A stretch of DNA of 64,000 nt. Source: Euzebyella saccharophila (GTDB lineage: Bacteria > Bacteroidota > Bacteroidia > Flavobacteriales > Flavobacteriaceae). Where the stretch lies: positions 1,240,001 to 1,304,000 of the forward strand of contig NZ_JACYFJ010000001.1 in the NCBI RefSeq assembly GCF_014855495.1, given 5' to 3'. Shown piece after piece: positions 8,401-17,122 of this stretch (the first letter of the stretch is position 1; each line of letters starts with the position of its first letter). Under the pieces are notes generated by a model, which was not told the DNA's origin, searched no databases, and saw only the letters and a program-made list of their open reading frames with translations. The position numbers and the translations under genes were made by a program.

Positions 8401-11400
8401 CCAATTAACCATTGGTCAAAAGATTGATCAAGAGCCGTTGCATTTCTGAACATCCTCTCCATATTGGTTACTCCGTTTACCCGCCAGTTGTTTAAACTCT
8501 GGTTGTAACTACTGGCGCCATTGAACATATCTTGCATGGTAGTTACTGCCCTAACATTCCAATCGTTTATGGAGTTATTAAAGGAAGTTGCTTCTTGGAA
8601 CATGCCACGCATAGTAGTTACAGATGCCACGTTCCATGCGTTTAAAGATTGGTTATAAGCACTAGCTTCTCTAAACATTTCTTGCATAGTAGTTACAAAG
8701 GAAGTATTCCAACTAGCAATATCTTGGTCAAAAACAATGGCACCATAGAACATTTCTGCCATATTTTGAGCCTCACCGGTATCCCAAGTATTAAGGGGTT
8801 GGTTAAAAGCCTCTGCCTCTTTGAACATGGAATCGAAATTGGTTACTACTCCTACGTTCCAATTGTTCAAGGGTTGGTTAAATGCTAAAGCTGATTCGAA
8901 CATGGATGGCATTAGGGTTACCGAACTTACATTCCACGTGTTGATTGGTTGATTAAATACTTCGGCATGCTCAAACATAGCGCTCATATTGGCAACAGCA
9001 CTTACATCCCAATTATCTAAGGGTTGGTTAAATACTTGGGCGCCCCTGAACATACCGCTCATGTTTACAACAGAGTTCACATCCCAATTGTTCATTGGTT
9101 GGTTGTAAGAGATGGCATAGTTAAACATGTTGCTCATGTTGGTTACGTTAGTTACGTTCCAGCTATCAATATTTTGATTAAAAGCCTCTGCTCTAGAAAA
9201 CATGGAGTTCATGGTGGTAACAGCACCAACATTCCAATTATTCAGTGGTTGGTCAAATGCTGTTGCGTCGTAGAACATTTGGCTCATATCTGTAACAGAC
9301 GATACATCCCAACTATTGATGTTCTGGTTAAACAATTCTGCATCATAGAACATGGCAGACATGTCTATGACGTTCCCAGTATTCCAGTTATTTAAAGGTT
9401 GATTAAATACTTCTGCTCTTTGGAACATTTCTGACATATCTGTTACCTGACTTACATTCCAACTGTTTATAGGTTGGTCAAAAGCCTGTGAGCTTTGAAA
9501 CATACGTCCCATATTTGTAACACTACCAGTATCCCAACTACTTAAATCTTGGTTAAAATCCTGTGTTTGGGCGAACATAAAATTCATGTTGGTCACTTGG
9601 CTAACATCCCAATTGTCCAAAGGTTGGTTAAATAATTGAGCAGCCCCAAACATTCCATACATATTGGTAACATTGCTTGTATCCCAACTGTTTAATGGCT
9701 GATTAAAAATTCGTGCAGAAATAAACATGCTCTGCATGTTGGTAATATTGCTTACATCCCAATTGTCTATTGCACCATCAAATAGGTAACAACCGGAAAA
9801 CATGTTGGAGGCTATCTCTACTTGCGAAAGGTTGGGGACATCTGTAGCGTTGTATTCCATATTTTCGCAACCATAAAATGCATAATTCATAGATTGCCAA
9901 ACTTGGGTGCCCCATTGATCAATAGAAATAAGTTTAATATGATCAGAATTACTTACATAATGATAAGGAGCCGGAAAATCTCCAATAATAGCTACTGTAT
10001 AAACACCTGGTGTTAAGTATGTATGTGTAATTTCACCGGTAACATTATTATTATATTGCCCATCTCCCCAATCAATAGAATAGTTATAGGTTAGATAATC
10101 TGGATACCCGGTGTTTGCTTCAATTTTTAACTGATTGGCAGGTGTTGAGCCAGATTCTGTTATGCTAGTATCATAAGTTAATTTAAAGGCATCTGGGCTA
10201 TTTACCCAACTTTCAACCACGGTAAACGAAAGTTCTTGGCAGCCCGTTGCAGGACCATCAGCATTATAAGGAACCACTGTTACGTAAACCGTATCACCGG
10301 CTTGAAATTCATTGGAAAAACTCAAACCAACGACATTACCTACATCATAGTTATTTAATGTATTTCCGTTTAAAGAAGCGTAATTTCTATTACCACCACG
10401 CTCAATTTCTAAGGTAATTCTGTACCCATCCGCATTCGGAGCTGGGTTCCATCTAATATCACTATTGGCAGGTGTCATAGTATCTCCAGCGGCCGGCATT
10501 GTAATTTCCGTGCAGAGCACATAAGAGCAGTTTACACTGTCTCCAGTAATGGTCCAACCGTTGGTGTCTATTAATCCTTGTCTTTGAGTCAATGCATCAC
10601 AGTATTGAAGTCCAGTTGCTCCTAGGCTAACTCCGTTCTGAATAGCTTGTCCTGCCCAGCCAATTAAGGTGTTATCATAATTTTCTTGTGATAGGCCACT
10701 GTTGGAAAGCATATTACTCATTTGAGTGGCGTTGGCAATATTCCAATTGGCTAGATTTTGATTAAAGGAACTCGCATTTAAAAACATAGCGGTAAATCGT
10801 GTTACATTGGAAACGTTCCACGAACTAATGTCCTGATTAAAATCTGTTGCTAAGCGGAACATATCCCTAAGGCTTGTAATACTGGATATATTCCAATTGT
10901 TTAAAGGTTGGTTAAAAACCGTTGCACCAAAGAACATACCTTCAATTTCTGTAACACCACTTATATTCCATGAGTTTAAAGGTTGATTAAAGGCGGTAGC
11001 TTCATTAAACATATGACTCATGTTTGTAACATTGCTTACGTCCCAATTGTCAATGTTTTGATTAAAAGCAGGGTTTTCTTCGAACATACCTCGCATGTTG
11101 GTTACCCCACTAACGTTCCACATACTTATGTCTTGATTAAATGCAGAATTATCCCTAAACATGTATTCCATGTCTGTTACGTTACTCACATCCCAATTAT
11201 CTAAGGGGTGGTTGAAGACTGCTCCCCATATCCAACCATCAAACATCTCGGACATGTCCGTAACGTTGCTTACGTTCCAATTGTTTATGGGTTGGTCAAA
11301 TGTTCGGTTTCTATGAAACATTTGAGACATATTGGTTACAGTACTCACATCCCATAGGTTTAAAGGCTGGTTGAATTGTGATTCCCTAAAAGTAGCTTCC

Positions 11401-12368
11401 ATAGTAACCACATTACTTACGTTCCAGTTGTTTATTGGTCTATTGAATGCAGAGCCTTGAAATGTACCCGTAAGGTCGGTAATATTACTTACGTCCCAAT
11501 TGTCTAAGGGCTGATTAAAATTGCCTGTATATCTAAACGTTCCAATTAAATTGGTGAGATTTGAGATGTTCCAATTGTTGATATTTTGGTTAAAGGAAGA
11601 TGCTTCCGATAAGAAAAACTCCATATCAGTGACAGCTGCAACATTCCAATTATCCAGAGGTTCATTAAAAGCCCTTGCTCTGTGAAAGGTGTAAGACATA
11701 TCGGTAATGTTAGCCGTGTTCCACAGATCCAATGGCCTATTAAAAATGGTACATTCCTGAAACATTCCTGATATATTGGTTATAGTGCTAACATCCCAAT
11801 TGTTAACAATACCATTGAAGGCCTCGCAGCCATTAAACATATTTTGTAGTGTGGTAACCTGAGAGAGGTCAGGTGAATCAATAGCATCAAAATTTAAGTT
11901 TTCGCAGCCAAAAAAGGCATTTTCCATAGTTTGCCATTGTAGGGTACCCCATGCCAATATTTCTATGATTTTTAGTTTGTCGCTTGCGTTTTCATCGTTA
12001 AAATAGATAGATGAAAAGGTGCCGCTAATTGCTATAGTATACGTGCCAGCAGTTGCATAGGTGTGGGTTATGTTTCCGGTAACACCCGTATCTATGTTGC
12101 CGTCTCCCCAATCAACATCATAGTTATAGGTAGTGTAGGCTGGGTTAGTAGGTATGGTAACTTGGTTATTTGCAGAAGACCCTGATTCTATATTGTTTGT
12201 ATTCCATATGGATTCAAAAGACTGGGATTGCCCAATAAATGAAACCAAAAGCGTTAGTAGGAGTATACTAATTGTAAAACTTGAAGTTAAAGAGCTTTTT
12301 CTTGATAGAGGATTAATCTGCTCTTGTGAAAAAGGAAGACCTTTAGTGGGATGCGACATTTTTTCCAT
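5439..12368 (-). CDS. Giant BspA-repeat/fibronectin-like surface adhesin with T9SS type B sorting domain
   Basis: A 2309-residue secreted protein. Order: an N-terminal hydrophobic signal at about 30-50 (after a long cytoplasmic n-region); a PKD-like domain (VDWGDGN, about 73-110); 15 BspA-type 25-residue repeats (about 180-560); a fibronectin-like unit (about 613-723); a second PKD-like domain (SIDWGDGQ, about 750-795); 20 more BspA repeats (about 860-1360); eight tandem fibronectin-like units (about 1417-2206) that open with CTxLxxPLNGATDV; and a C-terminal gliding-motility-type domain (GFSPNGDLINDVW to FVVIKR). The last is the type B signal for type IX secretion. Likely surface-anchored or released, and adhesive. 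It forms an operon with the PorP/SprF gene. Confidence 0.9.
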   Translation of the reverse strand: MEKMSHPTKGLPFSQEQINPLSRKSSLTSSFTISILLLTLLVSFIGQSQSFESIWNTNNIESGSSANNQVTIPTNPAYTTYNYDVDWGDGNIDTGVTGNITHTYATAGTYTIAISGTFSSIYFNDENASDKLKIIEILAWGTLQWQTMENAFFGCENLNFDAIDSPDLSQVTTLQNMFNGCEAFNGIVNNWDVSTITNISGMFQECTIFNRPLDLWNTANITDMSYTFHRARAFNEPLDNWNVAAVTDMEFFLSEASSFNQNINNWNISNLTNLIGTFRYTGNFNQPLDNWDVSNITDLTGTFQGSAFNRPINNWNVSNVVTMEATFRESQFNQPLNLWDVSTVTNMSQMFHRNRTFDQPINNWNVSNVTDMSEMFDGWIWGAVFNHPLDNWDVSNVTDMEYMFRDNSAFNQDISMWNVSGVTNMRGMFEENPAFNQNIDNWDVSNVTNMSHMFNEATAFNQPLNSWNISGVTEIEGMFFGATVFNQPLNNWNISSITSLRDMFRLATDFNQDISSWNVSNVTRFTAMFLNASSFNQNLANWNIANATQMSNMLSNSGLSQENYDNTLIGWAGQAIQNGVSLGATGLQYCDALTQRQGLIDTNGWTITGDSVNCSYVLCTEITMPAAGDTMTPANSDIRWNPAPNADGYRITLEIERGGNRNYASLNGNTLNNYDVGNVVGLSFSNEFQAGDTVYVTVVPYNADGPATGCQELSFTVVESWVNSPDAFKLTYDTSITESGSTPANQLKIEANTGYPDYLTYNYSIDWGDGQYNNNVTGEITHTYLTPGVYTVAIIGDFPAPYHYVSNSDHIKLISIDQWGTQVWQSMNYAFYGCENMEYNATDVPNLSQVEIASNMFSGCYLFDGAIDNWDVSNITNMQSMFISARIFNQPLNSWDTSNVTNMYGMFGAAQLFNQPLDNWDVSQVTNMNFMFAQTQDFNQDLSSWDTGSVTNMGRMFQSSQAFDQPINSWNVSQVTDMSEMFQRAEVFNQPLNNWNTGNVIDMSAMFYDAELFNQNINSWDVSSVTDMSQMFYDATAFDQPLNNWNVGAVTTMNSMFSRAEAFNQNIDSWNVTNVTNMSNMFNYAISYNQPMNNWDVNSVVNMSGMFRGAQVFNQPLDNWDVSAVANMSAMFEHAEVFNQPINTWNVSSVTLMPSMFESALAFNQPLNNWNVGVVTNFDSMFKEAEAFNQPLNTWDTGEAQNMAEMFYGAIVFDQDIASWNTSFVTTMQEMFREASAYNQSLNAWNVASVTTMRGMFQEATSFNNSINDWNVRAVTTMQDMFNGASSYNQSLNNWRVNGVTNMERMFRNATALDQSFDQWLIGTVSMREMFHDATSFNQYLGDWNIENVTNMQGMLDDTALSRENYDNTLISWSEQNPTPGINLGANTLPYCDAVEERQSMIDNFGWTFSGDVLDCPIPDCTQLVAPLNGATDVPVNTNITWEAVQFAREYKLFVGTSPGGTDILNNEVVVNNTSFEFATDFNPGVTVYVTIIPSNENDDAVGPCTEESFTVTNNPPTAPDCTNLTLPLNNATDVSFDSDLNWTIVSNADGYRINVGTTSGGTDLVNNEDVGNVTEYDFSANLPEDTLIYVTITPYNDVGPAIGCTEESFRTEFIPVPPSCTTISSPSNGALNVPIDTDLSWNAVTNATGYLVSVGTTAGGIEVVNNIDVGNTTTYAFGSDLQANRMHYVRIIPYNAVGDATGCSEESFTTGAGTLSDPPNCTSLSEPLNAATDVAIGTNISWNAAANADGYYLTVGTTSGGNDILGNEDVTGTTFDLPNDLPENTEIFVTIVPYNSFGSTTGCTEESFTTETLPTVPSCTNLSTPANAATDVSIATDLSWNVVGNADGYYVTVGTTSGGNDILDNEDVTGSTFDLPNDLPENTRIFVTLVPYNAVGDATGCTEEFFTTETLPTVPACTQLSNPLNGATETSISTDLSWNTIANADGYYLTVGTTSGGNDILDNEDVSGTTFDLAADLPENTEIFVAIVPYNGVGNARGCTEESFTTEVMAATPSCTTLTSPANGESSVSILTDLTWSSVTNADGYYVNVGTSAGSTDILNNESVTTNTLTLTDDLPEGIEIFVSIVPFNGRGSALGCLEESFTTEIVETIPGCTSIIVPESDQINLPVDTEFVWDSVSNADGYYLSLGSSAGSNDILDREDVGILTSYTLGQPLPFNQEIFVSIVAYNAQGSAVGCTQSSFTTQEEPEDEKLETLYGFSPNGDLINDVWSINGIENYPENTVSIFNRWGDLVFFISGYDNNTNVFKGEANQKTKIGAGELPAGTYFFNITLPENHNLKATQGFVVIKR
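5750..8120 (-). repeat. Eight tandem fibronectin-like coding repeats of roughly 280 bp
   Basis: Successive units begin with CTxLxxPxNxATDV and end with GCTEESFTT, each about 92-94 codons. The units around 6.5-7.2 kb are the most alike, sharing long stretches such as the coding for TSGGNDILDNEDV and DLPENTEIFV. This suggests recent duplication or gene conversion. Confidence 0.8.
8280..9790 (-). repeat. BspA-type repeat block 2 (20 units of about 75 bp)
   Basis: Twenty consecutive 25-residue units of the form FNQPLNNWNVSxVTxMSxMF followed by a five-residue variable tail (for example AEV or ATA endings). One unit near its C-terminal end is a residue short (WLIGTVSMREMF). This is DUF285/leucine-rich-like surface-repeat architecture. 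Confidence 0.85.
10690..11830 (-). repeat. BspA-type repeat block 1 (15 units of about 75 bp)
   Basis: Fifteen units of the same FNQPLDNWDVSNVTDMxxMF type. One unit is expanded by a few residues (MFDGWIWGAVFNHP) and one is shortened (GTFQGSAFNRP). Both this block and block 2 are preceded by a PKD-like domain and followed by a WAG/WSE-type cap and a fibronectin-like unit, so the whole half-protein module is duplicated. Confidence 0.85.
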
Positions 12369-12429
12369 TTTTTTGGAAAGATTTGGTTAAAAAGAAGAGG
12401 TGGTTATAAATTTGGATGAAAGAGAAAAT

Positions 12430-13500
12430 CTATTGCTCGTTTACAATGATATCGGCCAATACGGCTTCTGCTTCCGTTTCAGTTAGACCTTCCTGAAGTC
12501 TATCATGGTATGCATAACGAATAATACTTAATTCTTCTGGCAGAAAATCATTATCCGTACTTATTTGCGAACAAAGGAAACTATTTTCATTTTGGCATTT
12601 GTTTGAGTGGCCAAAGCCTAGAGCATGACCAAGTTCGTGTTTAAACAAGACGGCAGCTGGGTTTGAGATCCAAATTCTAGAATTGCTCAATTGATGGGCA
12701 TTGGATGGTGTTATGGCATAACCACTATACCCACCATCTTTCACAATTTCATACATATCTGGCCAAACATTTTCCAACTCAGCTTCACTACCATAGAAAA
12801 CGGTGGCATTGGACTCACTTTCATTCTCCTCGGTTACTATATTGAAACCATCCTTGAAAATTTCATTGTATTCTGTCATAACATCCTCCACGGTTGCGGC
12901 AAATTCGTTTGAAATGGTCCCTTGTAAATAAATTTTCATAGTAGTTGCCCACTTTTGATTTCTTTCTACCGGGGTGTTGGCATGACCTTTCCAGTATACA
13001 AGGTGCTGAAAATAGCTTATAAGGTCTGTTTCTTCGGGGGTGAGTAGTGCTGTTTCATCAATATCCTCTACAATTAATTCAAAATTTTCTTCGGTAATGG
13101 TCGCTCCATCAAACACTGATACCATGAACTCTATGCTGGGCATGGTTTCAAAATCAAGTTGTAAATCAGGACCTACCGAAAGCTCTCCTGTGGTTTCATT
13201 GATTTCTATGTCCACTTCTGAGGATATGCTATAAGTTATTTCATCTCCCTCAGCATCATTCGCTTGTATAAAACCTATAGAGGTGGCCGGAGATGCATGT
13301 TCGTTAATAAGATATGTTTCTAAGTTAAGAACAGGTGCCGTATTCTGATCTTGAGGTTCGGTTTCTGGATTCTCTTCTGTTTCTTCAGGAGTCAACTCAG
13401 AATCGGTATTTTCAAGAACGGTGTCATTGAACGAATTAGTAGAATCTGTACTACAAGATGCAATAAAGAATAGAAGTAGGGGGTAAAAAATTTTTTTCAT
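12430..13500 (-). CDS. Lipoprotein with cadherin-like domain and metzincin-type zinc protease motif
   Basis: Lipoprotein signal (LLLFFIASC, Cys16), an acidic Glu/Thr-rich linker, a cadherin-like domain (about 52-150; APVLN, NDAEGDEITYSIS, TGELSV, LDFE), and a C-terminal protease-like domain with HELGHALGFGH at 288-298. This is a perfect HExxHxxGxxH zinc site of metzincins such as matrixins. Following the third His I see no obvious Met-turn methionine (SFLCSQ stands there), so activity is uncertain. Probably surface-exposed. It lies about 60 nt upstream of the adhesin gene on the same strand and could be co-transcribed with it, but no functional link is shown. Confidence 0.75.
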   Translation of the reverse strand: MKKIFYPLLLFFIASCSTDSTNSFNDTVLENTDSELTPEETEENPETEPQDQNTAPVLNLETYLINEHASPATSIGFIQANDAEGDEITYSISSEVDIEINETTGELSVGPDLQLDFETMPSIEFMVSVFDGATITEENFELIVEDIDETALLTPEETDLISYFQHLVYWKGHANTPVERNQKWATTMKIYLQGTISNEFAATVEDVMTEYNEIFKDGFNIVTEENESESNATVFYGSEAELENVWPDMYEIVKDGGYSGYAITPSNAHQLSNSRIWISNPAAVLFKHELGHALGFGHSNKCQNENSFLCSQISTDNDFLPEELSIIRYAYHDRLQEGLTETEAEAVLADIIVNEQ

Positions 13501-13681
13501 GCGTAGGTAGGTGAATTGTAATGAATTAGAATTACACCTTAAAAATATGGGCGTGTCCTACGCTGTTAAAATTTTTGTTGTGAACTACATGGAAATCATG
13601 GTGTGTTAAGATAAAGATGAAGATAAATGTTAACGTCTTAGGTATTTTGTCTTTCAAAAATGGCTCTTTGACGATAATCCT

Positions 13682-14716
13682 TTAAACCTCAATTACTGTG
13701 ACCACCGGAAAGTGATCAGATCCTTTTTTAAGTGCATCTTTTAATTCTTGGCTCAAATTGGATTTGTGAGGTTCGGAATATGGGTTGAGTACCGTGCCAG
13801 ATTCAATTTTAATATCTTGGCTAACCAAAATATGGTCTATGAGTACTGTGAACCAATTTTTGGTAATGGTATCCGTAAAAGAACTAGAACTGGGCGACCA
13901 CCCGTATTTTCCTAATTTAGGTTTACCCAAGGCACTTTTTAAGATAAGTTCAGGCTCATAAACACTTCCTAATAATATTTCGATTGCACTTTTGCCAAAT
14001 CGGTTTTCGTAGAAGTCGCTTCCCATTCCATCATTGATATCTCCGGTTACCAGAACCTTATCACCTTCGTTTATCCATTGGTCAATGCGCTCACGCATGT
14101 GCATGCATTCTGCATACAATTTTCTTCGGTTGAGGTTGGATAAATACTCGTATCTGGCATAATCTACATGGTCAAAAATACCTTTCGATTTGGCGTGGGC
14201 AATAATCATTTTAAAGAGTTTGCCCGGGCTTGCCTTATCTTTCACGGTGAGTTCTACAGGAGGCCTAAAGTGCTCATATTGTTCTTTAATACTTTGTTCC
14301 AACGTATCGGCCAAAAAAGGTTCGTCGAAACTATTTTTACCTTCCGGGGTATGCTCCAGAATAAGTTTGTCAGCATCGTAAATGGCACATAGTTCTTGCT
14401 GGCCGCGAGAAGTATGGCCCTGAACTACTTTGTAATTTCTTTGGGTAAGGCCAAAGGTGGTCATCCAAAGTTCAAGTTGTGCCTTGGCTGTTTTGGTTCC
14501 ATTGGCAAGGGTATCCGGTCCTTCGACAACGGCAATTATATCGGCGTCTAAATGGGAGAGAACGGAAATCAATCGCTGACTTTTCATGGTCAATCGTTCT
14601 TGCTCGTTCCAATCGCTTTCCGGTTTTCCTGCAGGAGGAGGAACGTTAACAGGAGTTCCGTTAACGAACAGATTTTTCATCCATTCCATATTGTATTCTG
14701 CGACCTTCAGTTTCAT
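13682..14716 (-). CDS. Endonuclease/exonuclease/phosphatase family protein
   Basis: A 344-residue protein with the fold signatures of Mg-dependent phosphoesterases: AEYNMEWM (N-terminal Asn), AVVEGPD (metal-binding Glu), VTGDINDGMGSDF (catalytic Asp/Asn), DHILVSQD, and the terminal SDHFPVVTV (Asp-His pair). No signal peptide is visible, so it is probably cytoplasmic. The family includes DNases, phosphatases and sphingomyelinases, and the substrate cannot be told from sequence. Flanking gaps of 181 and 105 nt suggest it is transcribed alone. Confidence 0.85.
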   Translation of the reverse strand: MKLKVAEYNMEWMKNLFVNGTPVNVPPPAGKPESDWNEQERLTMKSQRLISVLSHLDADIIAVVEGPDTLANGTKTAKAQLELWMTTFGLTQRNYKVVQGHTSRGQQELCAIYDADKLILEHTPEGKNSFDEPFLADTLEQSIKEQYEHFRPPVELTVKDKASPGKLFKMIIAHAKSKGIFDHVDYARYEYLSNLNRRKLYAECMHMRERIDQWINEGDKVLVTGDINDGMGSDFYENRFGKSAIEILLGSVYEPELILKSALGKPKLGKYGWSPSSSSFTDTITKNWFTVLIDHILVSQDIKIESGTVLNPYSEPHKSNLSQELKDALKKGSDHFPVVTVIEV

Positions 14717-14821
14717 ATTGATGCTGTTTTGAAAGGGAACACTTTGGACTAAAAATAGGGAATAATTCTTACAAAAAGTTTAACCCATTGTAAAATCAAA
14801 TTAAACTGCTGGATAGAAAAA

Positions 14822-16420
14822 TTACTTGCTCTTATCTTCGAATAGTAACCAAGTATCAGGATCAAGAACAACGGAATCGGGCTTCGCATCGGTTTTGATG
14901 GAAAAATTCGCCTTCGAATCCGTTACTTCAACAGTGTGGATGGTGGTCTTGCCATTTACTGTTATACCAATTTCAAGCGGGAAAGAATAGGTATGATGTT
15001 TTTGGAGCTGGTCAATGGATAAACTTAATTTTTTTCCTTTATAGTTCCATTTCCATTTGAGTTCGGGATATCCTTTGGTGAAAATCCATTGTTCGAAAAA
15101 AGCATTCAAGTCTTTGCCGGAAACCGATTCCATAACTTCCCTGAAATCTTCGGTCATGGCATTGCTGTTTCTGTATTTTTCGTAGTAGGTTTTAATCCCT
15201 TTCCAGAAAACTTCATCCCCCAATTTGTTGCGTAACATATTGAGTACCCAGCCCGCTTTCTGATACGTGTTTACGCTTAAAACCTTTAAGGGGTCTTTGA
15301 TACTAGGGTCAACTATGGGTGAAGGGTTTTTTTGATAGTAATCGATAATTTGTTGACGGTCAAGTTGCAATTCTTCTTTTCTCTTTTCGTTTCCGTAAAC
15401 GTTTTCCTGGTATAGAATAGCAAAATAGGTAGCGAAGCCTTCACTAAGCCATACATGGTTCCAATCATTTTCTGAGGCGGAATTTCCGAACCACTGGTGG
15501 GCAATTTCATGGGCAATCAAGCCCTCCACCTCATTTTTTCCGGTGACCGAATTTTCAAAATAGGCAATAGTACCTGCATTTTCAAGTCCGCCCCACTGCG
15601 TTTTTGCCTGCATGTTGGCCAGTTTTGCGTAGGAATACGGACCAATTTGGTCGATGAAGTATTTCAAGACCTTGCTGGCCACATGGTAATCTGAAAAACC
15701 ATCCAACCTATTTTCTGGATACACCCAGGCAGACACGGGAATGTCATACACCTCACCCAAAAGTGTACTGGCGAATTTAGTTACCCCAATAGTCACCACT
15801 TTCATGGCAACGGGTGCTGGTTCTTTATAGGTTGTTAATTTTATACCGTTACCTAGATTGCTCTCTTCTATTTTTTCTCCAGTGGCGACCACATCGTAAT
15901 GAGCGGGTGCGGTAATTCTAAATTCTATGCTTGCCTTGTCATAAGGGTGATCTACAGATGGAAGCCAGTGCCTAGCCAAATTAGGCCAGTTGTCACCAAA
16001 AAAAGAACGCTGCCCAAATTTGGTAGTGTCGATTACAAGTCCTCTTTCAGGAAAACCCTCATAAATAACTTTGTAGGTTCTGTTTTTTTCTTCGGAAGTG
16101 CCCGGAGTTATTTCAATTTTATGATTATTGTAGGTGTATTTGGCAGGGGTTTCATCTTCAAGGACTTGGCTAATGGTCATACCATATTCACCATTTTTTT
16201 CAATCAAGTCCAATGAAAACGGACCAACTTCTCGGGTGAAGTCGATGTTGATTTCGGTTTCTCCTTTAATAAGGTTCGATTCGTCGGAAAGAGTTAACCC
16301 GAAAATATAGCTTTGAACATCGGCAGAGTTATTGCGCTGGTAGATGTCCTGGGAGTACAGCAGGCTTAATGAGAAAAACAAAAGGAAAGCAAAAAAATAG
16401 GATTTGGTAATAATGTTCAT
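14822..16420 (-). CDS. M1 family zinc aminopeptidase, exported
   Basis: Signal peptide (FFAFLLFFSLSLLYSQ), an N-terminal beta-sandwich domain, then the thermolysin-like catalytic domain. WGGLENAGTIAYFE stands for the substrate-binding GxMEN loop. HEIAHQWFGN, 18 residues on followed by WLSEGFATYF, gives the HExxH-x18-E zinc site. The length of 532 residues is short for M1 enzymes; it ends soon after the catalytic domain and lacks the long C-terminal helical domain. It probably trims peptides in the periplasm or outside the cell. Confidence 0.92.
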   Translation of the reverse strand: MNIITKSYFFAFLLFFSLSLLYSQDIYQRNNSADVQSYIFGLTLSDESNLIKGETEINIDFTREVGPFSLDLIEKNGEYGMTISQVLEDETPAKYTYNNHKIEITPGTSEEKNRTYKVIYEGFPERGLVIDTTKFGQRSFFGDNWPNLARHWLPSVDHPYDKASIEFRITAPAHYDVVATGEKIEESNLGNGIKLTTYKEPAPVAMKVVTIGVTKFASTLLGEVYDIPVSAWVYPENRLDGFSDYHVASKVLKYFIDQIGPYSYAKLANMQAKTQWGGLENAGTIAYFENSVTGKNEVEGLIAHEIAHQWFGNSASENDWNHVWLSEGFATYFAILYQENVYGNEKRKEELQLDRQQIIDYYQKNPSPIVDPSIKDPLKVLSVNTYQKAGWVLNMLRNKLGDEVFWKGIKTYYEKYRNSNAMTEDFREVMESVSGKDLNAFFEQWIFTKGYPELKWKWNYKGKKLSLSIDQLQKHHTYSFPLEIGITVNGKTTIHTVEVTDSKANFSIKTDAKPDSVVLDPDTWLLFEDKSK

Positions 16421-16511
16421 TTACGGAGTTTTTTTAATCCGCAGCTAATTTAAGAAAGCTTGTCTTTTATTTTTCCTTCGTTTGCGAATAAGGTAGTTAG
16501 CAGTATATAAT

Positions 16512-17042
16512 TTAGTAAGTTTTCACTTCAATCCCGTTGGCCTCTGCGTAAGGTAGCGCGACTTCCCATAATTCTTCTCGAAGAACTAAAAACCTTGTAA
16601 GTGTTACACTGTTCATTAGTGACAGAGCTTCATTAATTTCATCTACCTCTTTACCATTGTCCATCATATTTGCAATGGTTAAATACTCTGTTTCATAAAT
16701 GTTCTTGACATAATTGAAAAGGCGTAGACTTTTGACAATCATTTCTTCGGTTTCTTCCGTAGACTTTAATTCTTTAATCTGTTCAATGTTTTTTTCAATA
16801 TCTGGAATGATGTAGGTGGTGATATGTTCCGAAATTTTATCGGTCTTTTCCATTTCACCATTGGTAAGTTTAAAAAGTTGACCTGTTTCTTGAAGCTGTG
16901 TGTATCTATCGAAGTCAACACTGCCAAAACCTACAAGTTTATTACTGTTTAAGGTGGTTCGGTCAAAATAGTTTTCGGCAGATGGTTGGTTGCAAGACAC
17001 CAATAAAAAGAGAATACCTAAGGATACAAAAATAGATTTCAT
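16512..17042 (-). CDS. Small lipoprotein of unknown function
   Basis: A 176-residue protein with a lipoprotein signal (GILFLLVSC, Cys17). The mature part is largely helical, acidic and Lys-rich, with no motif I recognise. It sits between the M1 peptidase (about 90 nt away) and argH (80 nt away) on the same strand. Nothing in the context assigns a role. Confidence 0.7.
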   Translation of the reverse strand: MKSIFVSLGILFLLVSCNQPSAENYFDRTTLNSNKLVGFGSVDFDRYTQLQETGQLFKLTNGEMEKTDKISEHITTYIIPDIEKNIEQIKELKSTEETEEMIVKSLRLFNYVKNIYETEYLTIANMMDNGKEVDEINEALSLMNSVTLTRFLVLREELWEVALPYAEANGIEVKTY

Positions 17043-17122
17043 GTGATCGATTTATTATGATGAGACAAACATACTTCCCTCAACCTATTCTCGTATCCCT
17101 GATTCTAGGGAAACTGAAATTA

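Noticed and set aside
8649-9395. Plus-strand open frames opposite the adhesin gene, also at 5977-7905, 9822-10016 and 10983-11204
   Set aside because: They are the antisense shadow of the BspA and fibronectin repeats and show the same periodicity; no start context or family similarity.
8280-11830. Regular 75-bp spacing that might suggest a CRISPR array
   Set aside because: The units are coding, in frame, diverged along their whole length and without unique spacers; no cas genes are nearby.
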